64,000 nucleotides of DNA from Glandiceps talaboti (GCF_964340395.1 NC_135557.1:23338725-23402724), one strand, 5' to 3'; shown: positions 1-26,951, counted from the first letter of the stretch. Notes: generated by a model not told the origin, from the sequence alone. Numbers and translations: made by a program.

Positions 1-562
1 ACATGTGGTTGATGGTGGATTGCAAAATATATTACTCTAGGCATTTTGTAGCCAGGTGTGTATGCAATGTAGAGTGGCGAATACAATTACGTATCTTATA
101 CGAACGGAACTAAATGTAACCAAGTCTTAGTTATAATACAATTTCGTCTCTAAAGCAGAAAACCTATTATTTGTATCAATAGTAATCCACCCATTGACAC
201 ATTTAGAACATACTGTTTACCCTTGTGCAATTAAAGAAATAACCCTTTTGTCATGTTGAGATCGGTGACCGAGATTTTGGCGAAATCAACAAAACCTTGA
301 AGTTGTGTGACAGCAAAACATGTACATATCAAATAACGCTTGGTACTGGACGTTCGCTATTACTTGTGGTATCAATAACTGTCTTTTATAGAAACCGCCA
401 CAATCCATGTACCACAGCCAAATATTGTTGTTAATAACTTGGTTTTAAAATGAGCCCACTCTTGGAGATTCACCCACACCATCGTACGCGACGTGCGAAA
501 TATCCACAACATTTGATTCTACATCATACTGTCTTCTCCGGAACATTTCCGTTCACAAACAG

Positions 563-719
563 ATCCGCCATCTGTTGTCGCTTCTGCGAATAAAACCATC
601 CTAAAGGATGGTAGACATACAGCAATCACCATGGGGAATACAGGTTTCTGAAGCCACTAAGGACTATTGTGACGGGAGAAGAGGTCGTGGACAAAATGAA
701 ACGTATCTCGATGTACAAT
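563..719 (+). pseudogene. Relic of Ig exon 10
   Basis: Similar to 14741-15007, but about 110 bp are missing between the start of the domain and the final strand region. The Cys codon of the F strand (TGC in the intact copy) is replaced by a TCT reading. The splice donor after the VQ-type ending is still present. Confidence 0.8.
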
Positions 720-1097
720 GTAAGTATAAACAATTACGCTCTTCAGTGTCTAAGCAATAACATATTGCATCATTAAACCATAAAGCAATTTTATTTATCG
801 GTGTATTTCACATATATACATGTATGGTCACTTTACTGTTTTCTGTTAATCAAAATTACAATTTACATGATTTTCTTATCAAAAACTTGTAAAATGTAAT
901 ATATGTATATCATTTTGGCATTTCCATTGTCACTGTTGTCATTGTTTTGTGTGCGACTGAACAACTCCGGTTTTAGTTTTCCACTGCATTTTGTAGGAAA
1001 CGTGGGAACTAATTCATAGCAAAAGTCTCGTAACATGTACATGTAACATTAACATAAATAAATATGTATTTGTTTTTCACTTATATTTCCTATACAG

Positions 1098-1359
1098 ATT
1101 CACCAGATATTAAAGGGACGGAGGTACGATGAATTGAAGGAGAAGAAGTAATGTTAGAATGTATATATAATGCTAATCCTATACCTCATGAATTCGAATG
1201 GTCATTGGACGGACTTTACCTGTCAAAAAATTCGAAATTTACATTTATTGATAAGGCAAATCGAAGTTATTCCGGTGATTACAACTGTACTATGCCAAGT
1301 GTATTTTACGATGACACGTTTGGGCATAGGTCATAATATCACCAACTTAGTAGTAGAAT
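1098..1359 (+). pseudogene. Relic of Ig exon 11
   Basis: Similar to 15896-16153. An in-frame TGA lies about 12 codons in. A one-base gain near the end (in the stretch before the conserved GHNITN-type ending) shifts the frame. The acceptor and the GTAAGT donor are kept. Confidence 0.82.
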
Positions 1360-2123
1360 GTAAGTAGTTAGTCATTTTATAGTATTAGTCGACAACTTAA
1401 ACTATTCCACGGTCGTTTATTTGACCATACTGAATTACAGGTATAAACATTGAAGTAAAAATTCTAAAATACATCATGTTCAATTTGGTGGTTTTCGTTA
1501 GCCTGTTGTTATTTTTAGTGAGCTAGTTTCGATTATTGTAACTATGGCATACATGGTGTATTTAAGGATACCACGAGAACTGTTTACCATCTGATCACCC
1601 CCCCCCCCATCACCCTCGGGCCACCTCAACAAAAAAGGGAAAAAAGAAAAAGAAACATACACCGATTGCCATTTATGTGATATCAACAAGCCGAAATTAG
1701 ACATTTGTTGCAACTACCAGATTTCATTTCGCAAACCAAAGCTAAATTTAAACTTGTGCGTTAAGGAACTGTACATTATATAGAGACAAATTTAAAAAGC
1801 TGAACGGAGAAATGGAGAGGGGGTGAACTACGTCTGTGTACAGGTAAAAGCAAACACGGTGCTTCATAAGAGCAAATTTGATATGGGACTTTGATGGGGA
1901 AAAACCTAGTCTTGAGGCTATTCGTTGCTGAGAATCTCAACATTTTTAGGATAACTGAAAACACTGATGACCACATATTTTCTTATTTTCTGGTATATAA
2001 TAATGTCAACTGCCTCCATCCATGATAATATATTCATTTATTGTACTGATTCATATACAGTGTCGTTTGTAAACACGAAACAAAAATAATTACGATTTCA
2101 TTAAATGTATACGTATTTTATAG

Positions 2124-2350
2124 ACCTTTCCACTGTCACATTGGCTGTGTCACCTTCTGGCAATATAAATGAGGGCGAAGATATCATGGACACCTGTGTA
2201 GCCGTGGAAGGTGTACCAGATCCCTATACTTTGGAACTGTATTTGGACAATAATTTCATCTCAGCGTATACTAACGGAACACAGCTTGAATACACAGTAT
2301 ATAACATAGAACGGTCAGGTAGAGCCGTATTTTATTTTCACATAGAGTTA
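2124..2350 (+). pseudogene. Relic of Ig exon 12, 3' truncated
   Basis: Similar to 16522-16812 at roughly 85 percent by eye up to the GRA(I/V) region. Sequence then jumps to what is intron in the intact copy (about 16990), so the end of the exon and its donor are deleted. Confidence 0.8.
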
Positions 2351-2489
2351 ATATAGTGTTCGACGGCCATTATATTGCATTCTAAATATGTTAATTTTGA
2401 TATGACATCTATTACATGCATTTTGCATTAAAAAAAAAACCTCACTGACATCTCACCTTTTCAATCAACAAAACTCGCAGTAGTAATAA

Positions 2490-2645
2490 ATAATAATAAT
2501 GTTGGGTTCTTATATAGCGCTTTCCAACACCGTGCTCAAAGCGCTTTACAATTTATTACCCCTGGCTCGGATCAGAACGGCACAACGGCCCTTTAGTCTT
2601 CCTCAACTCCCCGGGGAGCATACAATATACAAAGTATATTATAAA
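2490..2645. repeat. Dispersed repeat carrying two AGCGCTTT-type motifs
   Basis: Directly after an AAT-rich run there is a compact segment with two copies of an AGCGCTTT/AAGCGCTTT motif about 30 bp apart and a CCCCTGGCTCGG segment. It is absent from the matching intron of the intact copy near 17.05 kb, so it is an insertion. This layout resembles a common class of invertebrate SINE-like repeats; the family is not identified. Confidence 0.45.
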
Positions 2646-2933
2646 GAAAGTAAGGCAGTAATTTAATGTTTTTTTATCGAAATTCATACCGTATACTGAA
2701 TTACGTCCTTCAAATGAGAAGCAGATAAAATAAAATTAAAAAGTTATTTAGCATACTAAACCAATGGAATGAATGTTAAAATCACTACAATATAATGCAT
2801 TTTTAAAATATTTTAAATCGTGTTCCCCTTTGATATAGTAAGCTTTTTCCGGCATGGATCGATAAATATGTTTGATTTTCCCATGTACGTTACAGAAAAA
2901 AAATTATCAACGGTATATTTAATTAAATGACAG

Positions 2934-3101
2934 ACAAAGCAACAATTGCTGAAGACGAAGAGAAAGAAGGGGAGATTACTGTGGCAAGTAGTGGAAAAGT
3001 CGAAGTTTGGTGCTCGGCTGATGCTGTACCTCTAGCAGACATAGAGTGGTTTGATACAGGCAACAAGACGATCACTATTAAATGAGAACAAAAATTTGCA
3101 G
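2934..3101 (+). pseudogene. Relic of Ig exon 13 with an unusually well kept core
   Basis: About 100 bp in the middle differ from 17389-17700 at only about two positions, while other parts of the duplicate are clearly more diverged. A short insertion gives a TGA, and a deletion of over 100 bp joins the exon interior to the donor GTAAAT. Confidence 0.82.
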
Positions 3102-3129
3102 GTAAATTTAAGTGTCCATAATGTCCTGG

Positions 3130-3370
3130 TTTTATAATACTGGTGGTTTTCATGGTGATGGTGGATGTTGATAGTAATGGTAGTGGTTTTCATGGTGTTG
3201 TAAGTGGTGGTGGTAGTGGTGGTGATGGTGGTGGTGTTTGTTGATGATGTAATGGTAGTGGTTTTCATGGTGTTGATGGTGATGGTCCGGTGGTGGTGGT
3301 GGTGGTAGTGGTGATGGTGTGTTGTGGAGGTGGTTGAGGAGGGGGTGATGAAGGCGGTGGCGGAGATGGA
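3130..3370. repeat. GGT/GAT-rich imperfect microsatellite
   Basis: Imperfect GGT, GAT and GTT triplets. It is the diverged counterpart of the purer (GGT)n at 17741-17870 in the intact gene, so the repeat predates the duplication. Confidence 0.85.
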
Positions 3371-3824
3371 TTGATGATTCTGCTATGGAGATTTTATATT
3401 AAACAAGTAATATGTATACATTTGTAAAATCTGTCTGCTATTCCCCAATGCCAATTATGATCGAGACTTTATTTCACAGCTGTCTTAAATCATGAAATTA
3501 GGATTTACACTTTCCCATTTAACAACATCATACTGTACAGATTGCTGTAAAAGACAATTTAATGTTGTTCTGACCATATTGCTATACTTCTGACGTCAGA
3601 AATATATACTTTGATATCACACCCTGAAAGTATAAGGTATATGTATATAGAAAAGTTGAGAATGTAATGGTTGAGGAGGCAGTAATGTTGTGTTGCTTGC
3701 TTATATGTCGTTTTATGTTGTTTTAGAAAACCAACCTTTAATCGTAATAATAATAATAATAATTATATAAATGATATATAATAATAACAATTTTAATAAT
3801 CACGTTTATTTGAAAAATAACCAC

Positions 3825-4290
3825 CCTACCTAGGGTAGTTTATTATGCTTAGTTCTAAAAAGGGGGTTTTATGAATATCTGTTGCCATTGTAACCTACAT
3901 CACCATAATATGTTAATCATTTTTCTAAAATTTGACATAAAACACTGAAAAAAATCTAATTTAGTGAACAAATTACCTTCTTTTTGACATATATGTGTTA
4001 GTATTACCTGATCTAACATAAATTGTACAAAATGGGATACTGTTTTCGTGGAAATGTATGGTAGATGTGATTATGTTTTCATATATACATATACATCTCA
4101 AAAATAACATTATAGATCTGATAAATGTATTTTTATCTGCACATTGACCACACTACAAAAGGGTAGTTTATCGTGCTGAACTCCAAAAAGTGGTCATTTA
4201 ATAAACATCAGTTGCCACGGTAACCAAAATAACCATATTATGTGGATTTTTTTTAAAAAATTAAAATTTACGAAAAAACGTCATTGCTGT
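3825..4290. repeat. Diverged direct duplication, period about 330 bp
   Basis: The two units, at about 3825-3970 and 4150-4290, share a GGTAGTTTAT segment, a CTCCAAAAAG-type segment and a GTTGCCA..GTAACC segment in the same order and spacing. Confidence 0.6.
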
Positions 4291-5408
4291 TGGTTGTACG
4301 GGTTGGTGATATCTAGATCTTTTGTAACAAGGTTTCGTGATTTTTTAAATTATCTCTATCAAACTTATCCAATTCTAAAACTCTAAGATCACCAGAATAA
4401 ATTGTAAATACCTAAAATACCAGCAGTCCTCGAGAATTCAATCTACACAACTTGGTTCAGGCTTTCATCACAAAATCTCAAAATGTGTACGCATACATTT
4501 GAGTACAAGTTGACATAGGAGACTCGATACTGTATACCATTTATATCTATGGATAGACATTTAAATCCGACAAAGTTTTGAAGATCATCGTCTGCTCTCC
4601 AACTGACATTGTATATTGACGACTCGATGTGCTTACATGTGTATGTACGTCTTTCTGGGTCCCAAATTCAGACGATAATAGACACTGGGTATCATTCATG
4701 TCATTTCCAACATGTCGCACTCACGGCAGCATCCATTGGTACAGGAATATTGATAAATTATCCAGAAATTCTCAACCATGAGGCTTGCGAGGCATCCAGT
4801 GCGAGAAATATGGCGACTGTTGCACTATGGCGCGTGAGGTGAATGATGTCACTAGAATTTAATACTATGTAGCTTTTGCATTTTTGTATGTGTGCATGCG
4901 GTACACATATCATACAAGTGAGATGGACAATGATAAAAACCAACTCACCAGCTTATTGTTTACATAACTTTGCTGACGACGAGGAATAATCATCAATAAT
5001 TTAAACAAAGTTGCTAAAATTATCGATGACTTAAAAACAGCAAGGAGTATTGGAAATATTTTTCCCATATTTCATAAATGAATGTTTAATATGCAGTGTT
5101 TTTTCTGAGTGTCTGCTCATCGGCGCCTGTTACCAGTACGTTGTGCTGGTGACATGTCTGAGATTTTTATGACATCAATTTGAGGAGTATTTCTATAAAA
5201 AAAATAAGCATGGGTTACGTTTGATAAATGGTTGCCTAAGTACAATGAATCCACAGAACTTTAACGATGTCTAAATCACGAGCAAGCGTGAAACTGAGGT
5301 GACATGGTGAATGCTTATTTACGTGTACTTTCTAGGGAATAGTATAACATATATCCATGGCCGACACACGTATTTGACCTAAAACCTGTTGTTCTGTTTC
5401 TCTTTGTA

Positions 5409-5475
5409 ACGGCGTTATTGTTGCTGTTGCTGTTGTTGTTGATGTTGTTATTGTTGTTGCTGTTGTTGTTGTCAT
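5409..5475. repeat. TTG-rich triplet microsatellite
   Basis: A run of GTT/GCT triplets with interruptions. Confidence 0.8.
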
Positions 5476-7647
5476 CGTCGTAAAGATTCCGTTTGCTTCC
5501 TTGAGCATTACAGTATCACAGGTTGAGAACTACACGTCTGTTTTCATGTAATACAGGTCGACATCAATATGTGCGTTAGTAGGAGTATGTTAGGCTGTGG
5601 TTAGTACCATGCCTTGACCTCGTTTCATACCCTAATATGAATTAGCACTTACGATTTTATGTGCATTTCACCTGTTTCTATTTCAATCGTGGAAAATGAT
5701 TGCTTTTATTTTGATACATAACATGTATTATTGTCGAAATCAACATAAAAAGACACAATACTGTACCGATGTTGCAATTCAGTGTTGCCATTGTTGTGTC
5801 TACCTGGGAAATCACTGCATCATGGCAAACACAGGTTCATATAGACACAACACAGTACAGTCAATATGTCAAAAAAAAATTAAATAAAAAAATAAGACAT
5901 GCCTAGCCAAAGATCTATTCAGCATGTTCAATTTTTATTTACAACTCATACAACACAAATTGAGGTAGACGATACACAATGCCACATGTACAGTAAGTCT
6001 TCAGTCCGCACGAGACGAGTAGTTATTTGAAAGACAATGAAACTGCTTCGATTCACTGTGTGGATGGTAATGAACCCGATCAAAATAAAGTGAGTATATA
6101 GTTTTCAAGGTGACAAAACTAAAAAGCCCAAAGTGTAAAATAATAAATCACTTTATAATTATCTGGAAAATTCAAAATATTTGACGATTACGCGGCAAAA
6201 CAATTGAATTATTTAGGATTGTAAAGAAGTTTACAATTGAAGATACGTTTTCTAATAAGTCCAAAATATCACAAGACAAAACATTATTAGTCATAGAGAT
6301 GCTACTAATCGGTAATTAAATTACTTAGGATGCTAAGTTCACGTGTTTGAAAGGCGTCAATATATATGAATCTAAGTATTACATACCGTTATTATCACCG
6401 GTAATACAAAATCTAGCGTTGAAATAAGTTTCTCTCCAAATAAATTAAAGGTTCAAGCGATTTTTTCATTTTTTTATTTGATTAATTTTCACAGAACGAT
6501 CGAAATAAGTAGTAGAAGTAATAAATTAACGGCATTCTGAATTGTTAATAATGAATACAGCGTGGAACGGTTCTCTTTTGTGTATATAAGTCATCTACTC
6601 TGTTTTAGTACACCACATTTCACTTTAGCTATATTACTTAAGTATTCTGGAATCAGCAATAATTCAACTCAATGTCATCGACCTTTGTCGTTGTTGTTGT
6701 TAACACCATAACATTAACGTAAATGTTAATATCATTGCTATTGTTTACATCTGTACCATTCATCTACATATTTTACGTTTAAGGTTTTTATTAATTTAAT
6801 TTGTTTCTTTGTTTCTTTTAATTTAATTAACAGTTCACATGATCACGATTTTTTTGGTTTATTAAACTAGGTGTAATCCTAAATTAAACTTGTTTCAAAT
6901 ATCGTATATGTGACCCTAGCGTTCTACTGTGATACAACTGTTTAATTGGGAATCTGGTAGAATAGAGGTTGCGATGTGAATGCTTTAATCCTATGCTCTT
7001 ATAGCGGCTGCAATTGATTGTAAGCTTCCCAGGGAGCTGTGGAAGTGTAAATGGGTCGTTTTGCATGTTAGAGATCCGAACCAAGGGTAATAATCGTAAA
7101 GCGTTTTTAACAAAGAATGGGAAAAAGCGTTATAAAAATCAACATTATTACATTATTATCAATATATAATTATCTAAAATTTCAACACAGAAAAGATAGT
7201 AACATGTATTTTTTTCGCACGCACTATCGACAAATTGTCAAGAAATTAACTCCACAAGTATTGTAATATAGTCAAATAATTTTGTATCATTCAAGATGTG
7301 TTGATTATTTCATAATGAAATATCTTTGTCAATACATTACACTGATCCAGTCCAATAACCAACTTGACTACCAGACACAGACATACCTGCAAACATATGA
7401 ACATACTTGACCAAGTATATAGCGCCCTCTATAATTAATATTCGTGTTAACCTATTTAACCCTAACCTAATGTCAAAGCAAGACAAATAGTACGTAATTG
7501 TTACCGGCACACGAGTGGTCACCAGTTCATACATCGCCAATTTCACTTCGATAAGTGTTTTGGCATTGTGGAAAGCTTTTATACTGTTCTTATTTATCTT
7601 GGAGATGAGAGTAATTCAGGTTTATCAGAATAGAGTCTAAAGTCATT

Positions 7648-21576
<13,929 letters not shown>

Positions 21577-22280
21577 ATTATCAAAATAGTTGAAATATTG
21601 TATGAACACTTTTTATTTACAGACAGTTTGAACCTGCACAATTGTTTAGTGTGTTAGCATTGCTACAATTGAATACTATGCTTAAGCAATTCACTGTAGT
21701 ATTGTGCATAGTTTCAAATAATTATTCCAGTTGCTTTGTTTAATATTCAATTGATATATATAACAGGATAAAATAGGTCGTAGTATTCTAAATGTAACTT
21801 TATTGAATGAGAGTTGCACAAATTTATTTTCCAATGTGCATCAAATCTTATATAGATATTTGTTATTACTTGATTACATTATTTTAGAAGCTTGTACTGT
21901 ACCTGATCAACTTTGCAATGTACTATATATGTCAACGAACTTTACTGAGGAAAATTTTTTTTTCTCGTCATTTTCACTATGCAAACTCTGGGTTTTTTAA
22001 CACCCAGATCACGTGTTGGGAATTAATTTATATTGACAGTACCTTTCTTAATTCCATCAAATTCTTGAGTGCTGTTGCATTTTCATTGCAAGTATTTTTA
22101 TACGGTAGGGACGTAGGTTACGCAAGTTAGAAGTTTTACTTTATTTTGTAGAGAAGATCTATAAATATTTCAAAAGCATAAATGTATGTATATTTTAGAA
22201 ACGTCATGACCTTTCTCAGGCTGACTCTGTTTATTCAGACACTATTTGTATGTTTGTGTGATTTATTTACTTCAATCTTG

Positions 22281-22286
22281 AATAAA
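22281..22286 (+). terminator. Candidate poly(A) signal of Ig receptor 1
   Basis: AATAAA about 705 bp after the stop codon, the clearest such hexamer in the 3' flank. Confidence 0.5.
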
Positions 22287-22974
22287 ATTAGAATTGGAAT
22301 TACATATAATTAGTGCGCATTGCTTTATTTACAATTACGTGTATGATTATAAATGAATTCTAGAGGCCTTGTGAGCTTTCAAATTATTTAAATGTAGTGT
22401 GGTCGTATTTTGGTATTAACAACAACTTATCACATGACTTATTGATAGCTAAGAAAATATTTATATAATTTCCATCTATCTATAGCAAAATACAATTGTG
22501 GAATCGAGTAACGCCTGAATCTACCGTAACATGTACACCAGTACTCACTGTCAACAAATGACTCAATAGAACGTTATTTATAAGGATAACATTTAGTCAG
22601 ACCAGTGTATTCTCTGATGCAGTAAATCAATTGAGGAAGAATCAGTTCCTAGGTATACCTCCATGACAAATCCAGCATTTACCCACACGATAAGTATTCA
22701 AAATGGGAGCACACACATCTCAGATAGTAATGTTTGCTTCTGGATTTTACAGTTGTAGTTGTGTCTAACTTTGTCACATTCATTCAATTTTAAAGCTGCT
22801 CGTTGTCTCAGACATTAGTCCGACATCTTTCAGTGTATAATCAAGCTCTATAGCTACTGATTATGTTCACAATCACACTCAATATACCACGCCCAAAGTA
22901 AACATTCAGTGTAGTATAGGTTGACACCAATGCAGATATACAAACAAATGTTATCGGTTCTTACTTAGACTGTC

Positions 22975-23187
22975 GACAGTCGTTCGTGCCTTTTTGCTAC
23001 GTTTCATCTAAATCAAAGTTGTCGCCTGGCTCCGTAACACCGAATACTAATGCGTACTGATAGGAACTGCTTGTGCCTCCGGCACTCGCTGATCAGTTTG
23101 CAGTTATAGTATTGCTCCGGATCGGAGCGAGGCAACCACTTTAGTTTTAGATCAAAAACGTAGCAAAAGGGCACGGACGAATACTGA
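22975..23187. mobile_element. Fold-back (MITE-like) element, about 210 bp
   Basis: The two halves are imperfect inverted repeats over nearly the whole length: TTCGTGCC...TTTTGCTACGTTT on the left matches the reverse complement of AAACGTAGCAAAAGGGCACG on the right, and the match continues to a GTGCCTCCGGCAC centre near 23084. Confidence 0.7.
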
Positions 23188-23382
23188 AATATTTACAATA
23201 AATTTCTCAATAATGTACATAAACACTGATGGTATTTACCGTCAACCCGAGCATCAAGTTAAAGATTTAACAGCGTGATAAGATATCGTAGTTAGAATTA
23301 AACTCCTATCATTCTGTTGTGACAGAAATAAGTATCAAAGTCTCGTCTAGAATCCCATTATTGTAGATTCGATGCTCGGCCG

Positions 23383-23639
23383 GCCGGCCGGTCTGTCTGT
23401 CTGTCTGTCGTTCGTCCCTCCGTATGTATGTATGTATGTATGTATGTATGTATGTATGTATGTATGTATGTATTTATTTATTTCCGTCCGTTCCCCTGTA
23501 TGTCTGCCTACCCGTCTGTCTGTCTGTCTGTCTGTATGTATGTATGTATGTATGTATGTATGTATGTATGTATGTATGTATGTATGTATGTATGTCTGTC
23601 TGTCTGTCTGTTTGTATGTTTGTCTGTTTGTTTGTCCAT

Positions 23640-23681
<42 letters not shown>

Positions 23682-23815
23682 CTATCTATCTGTCTGGCTG
23701 CCTGTCTGACTCTGGTCTTTTCATGCTTATTCCCCCGTCTGTCAGTCAGTCTGTCTGTTTGTCTATATATATGTATGTATATATGATTGTCTGTCTGTGT
23801 GTGTCTGTCTCTAGC
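23383..23815. repeat. Compound TCTG/TATG/TG microsatellite
   Basis: Alternating runs of (TCTG)n and (TATG)n with a (TG)n at about 23645-23678. The long open frames through it are repeat translations. Confidence 0.95.
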
Positions 23816-24179
23816 TGATTTCTAAACAATACCATTGTTTCCAAACACATACGAATATTTTTCAAATTTGCCAATATTAAAGAAAATAACACGGTTACAA
23901 CATTAAAGATGAACTGTGTTCGCGTAAGGTAATAATAGTCCAAGTTTACAAACATTCAAATTCGAAATTGATCATTCAAATGTTAGTCTGAGGCACACGT
24001 GTGATTTGTATGTTTTGCCTGTTGACTATCAACAAACGATTCGAGTTCTTAATCATCTTTATCTCAATAGATGAAAACAAAATGTTATGCAAAACTTAAT
24101 TGAAAAAATTACAGTTTTTTTTTTTTTTTTTTTTTTTAAATTGCCTTGTTCCGCATTCACAGTATGATGATAAGTGCGG

Positions 24180-24650
24180 TTGCAGAATCGAAACTGTATT
24201 GTTTCACTATGCATCAGAATGAAATGAGGAAATTGCAGTCAACTTGAAGTGGCCATATGGATGAGAATTTGGTATTTATTTTGGATTTTCATTTGATAAA
24301 ATAGCTTCACCATGTTTTTCTACTTGATAAAATAATGTAAAATAACATATACCAAGTCTATGTTTGCAACTCAATAAACTGCAAAGCATTAAACAATGTG
24401 TAAAATGTTTGTTATTGTACGTACAATAACGAACTTTTTACACTTTGTGCATCTTTTTGCAAAGTATGAGTTATGAACATGGCCTTGGTATATGTTATTT
24501 TGCATTATTTTTTCAAGTAGAAAAACATGGTGAAGCTGTTTTACCAAATACAAATCCAAAATAAATACCAAATTCTCATCTTTATGTCCACTTTAAACTC
24601 AAAATTTATAGATTCAATATAAATACAGTTATTTTAAACCAAAAGAAGAC
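24180..24650. mobile_element. Large imperfect palindrome, about 470 bp
   Basis: The centre lies at 24420/24421 (TTATTGTAC/GTACAATAA). Left segments such as GAGAATTTGGTATTTATTTT and ACCATGTTTTTCTACTTG recur inverted on the right at mirror positions. Arms diverge modestly, as expected of an old fold-back or MITE copy. Confidence 0.75.
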
Positions 24651-25765
24651 ACGGGTCATCATTTTCTAAAACAAAGCAGTATAATAGACTACTCGGAAGG
24701 TTTGAAACTGTCAGATTTCAACATGCTAAAATTCCTTTGTATATCCTGGATGTATGAGACCACACTGTAATGTAGATCAGAACATAAGTCATCATGTTTT
24801 CAAAATTAAAATTATGATCCTCTCAGCGTTACACATACATTGTACATTCTCAACTACTTCGATTATTTGGACACTGTGAGTATTCATCATTGTAAGAGTA
24901 AGGCTGATTTATCAACTGATCAGAGGTCTCTGATTTGTGGTACCTCTAAAATAAACATAAATTAGCGTGAACAAAAACATGTTTTTATAACCGTTCAGCT
25001 TGCAACATCTTGTGGATTTCAAATTTAATCCTGTTTACTCTCCATTTGCCATTTAATTTGTTGATTCATGGACTTTTCGACTTATTCCGTAAGTCTGATC
25101 TAAATTGAACTACTATAATGGACTATTGTCATAAAGTTCCACATGAAGCAATTCACTGTATACTGTCAATTAAAACTTTCTGTCAGACGTCAACTTTTGG
25201 CGGGTTGTTTGCGTAGGTAAAATCAAGAAGGCTACAGGGGAATATACACAGCCATGTAATTCGTTTGAAAAGAAACACTGGTAAAGACAAAATTTTTCGC
25301 CTGAAGACTGTTCATGCATATTATTCATAAACTTCACCAATACAGTCGTATGTCATTGTAACAGTAACAGTACTTTTACACCAACGTGCGTTCATATTCA
25401 AGTTTGCCAAGTTGAGTCAATTGTTATTGGGTAATATTTAACTGCATGCAGATTTTGAAAAACACCATTCATAACACTTGAGCTCCCGAGTTCCGACATG
25501 CTTTCAGACAATCATCCTTTTATGACTGCTATCAAGGACGGGTAATTATAATAGGTGATTAATAGTTAGTAGTGTGTCTTAAAAGTTTCGTTGATAGCTC
25601 ACTTTATACTATATAGAGGAAGCGCTTTAGAAATGAAATAAATGTTAAATGTTAAATGTTACTAGATCCAGACCCGATCCTCTGGCTATACTAATATTTA
25701 GACAAATGAAATATGTAAAAAATTACAACAACCCAAATATCATATATTCCAAACGTCGCCACACA

Positions 25766-25770
25766 TTTTT

Positions 25771-25837
<67 letters not shown>

Positions 25838-25848
25838 TTGTCTGCCTA

Positions 25849-25883
<35 letters not shown>

Positions 25884-25925
25884 CAGTCTATGTCTGTGTG
25901 TCTCTCTCTCTTTCTCTCTCTCTCT
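25766..25925. repeat. (TCTG)n then (CT)n microsatellite
   Basis: More than twenty TCTG units with a few interruptions, followed by a short CT tract. Confidence 0.95.
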
Positions 25926-26621
25926 CGTTATGGCGTGGCACGTATTTTTCATTTTTAATGATACAAATAAAACATTATTTACAGCATGGAATAACGACAA
26001 ACTACAACCTGTATGTAACAAATAACACTCCACGCAGTGATTACATCATATAACACGTGGCTAAACTACCATGCTATTCAAAAGTTTGATTGCTTACGAT
26101 ATACACTGTATGTGCTTCACTTAAAATGCATTTTTGTCGACATATTAATTCACAATACTATGCAGGTACACTTTCGCAAAGACTGACTTTGTCTTTTCCA
26201 CCAATAAGGTGATCAACATAATAATTATCTCAGCTATACATTTACTTGTAGACAGTTTCTATGATTCGACTAAATGTTACAATGTAGAGTTTCAGTATAA
26301 CCAGTTCAGTATTGATCTATTGAAATACTGGATGTTGCTTCTTGTTGACAGATTTATAGAATCGTGCGGGATTCGGTGTCCACACCTAGTTACTTCGTAA
26401 CGCGGAAACTTGTCAAAAGTTAATGAGTAGATCATCAGTACATATTTCATCACGAATCTATAGACACACACCAATTGTTATCTCTGTGTGGGGGTAAATT
26501 CCAATTGCACATGTAATGTCACAATGGGTTATCTATTGAAGGGGCACCATGTGTAACTTGAGGCTACATATGACCCGTCTCTACAACATCATTATGTGTG
26601 GTCTGATGTGAAATATTATAT

Positions 26622-26686
26622 TTTTATGTATGTATGTATGTATGTATGTATGAATGAATGTATGTATGTATGTATGTATGTATGTA

Positions 26687-26721
<35 letters not shown>

Positions 26722-26786
26722 ATGTATGTATGTATGTATGTATGTATGTATGTATGTATGTATATATGTAGGTAGGTAGGTAGGTA
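26622..26786. repeat. (TATG)n microsatellite
   Basis: TATG tract with a short TG run at about 26688-26705. Confidence 0.96.
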
Positions 26787-26951
26787 TGTGAATGCCAAGA
26801 GTAATTCTACCTTCGTTTAATTGCTTTAGGAGATAATTTACTATATGTTAACGACAGACAATTTTGTGCTATACTTTTGACGGAAGCCATATTGATGATC
26901 ATATAAAATTTTGGTGCGATTTAGAAATGATCTAAGGCGATTATCAACTGT

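Larger units (their letters stand above)
1..3360 (+). pseudogene. Decayed partial duplicate of the Ig receptor gene (relics of its exons 10-13)
   Basis: The sequence aligns by eye, introns included, with about 14.22-17.75 kb of the intact Ig receptor gene. Four exon relics are present, at about 563-719, 1098-1359, 2124-2350 and 2934-3101. All are broken: the first lacks about 110 bp including the first Cys and the Trp, and its second Cys codon is changed; the second has an in-frame TGA near codon 12 and a frameshift near its end; the third is cut by a deletion that removes its 3' end and part of the intron; the fourth has an inserted base run giving a stop and a deletion ending at its donor site. 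No membrane or tail exons follow. It is probably the 3' part of a dead upstream paralogue whose 5' part lies left of the window. Confidence 0.88.
3400..7600. other. Non-coding spacer upstream of the Ig receptor gene
   Basis: I see no Ig exon or other recognisable coding segment. It holds a small tandem duplication (about 3825-3970 and 4150-4290), a TTG-rich run at about 5410-5475 and otherwise unremarkable AT-rich DNA. The promoter of the receptor gene should lie in its last part, but no clear core element can be singled out. Confidence 0.6.

Noticed and set aside
4609-4842. 77-codon open frame
   Set aside because: No domain, no splice signals, no homologous segment elsewhere in the window.
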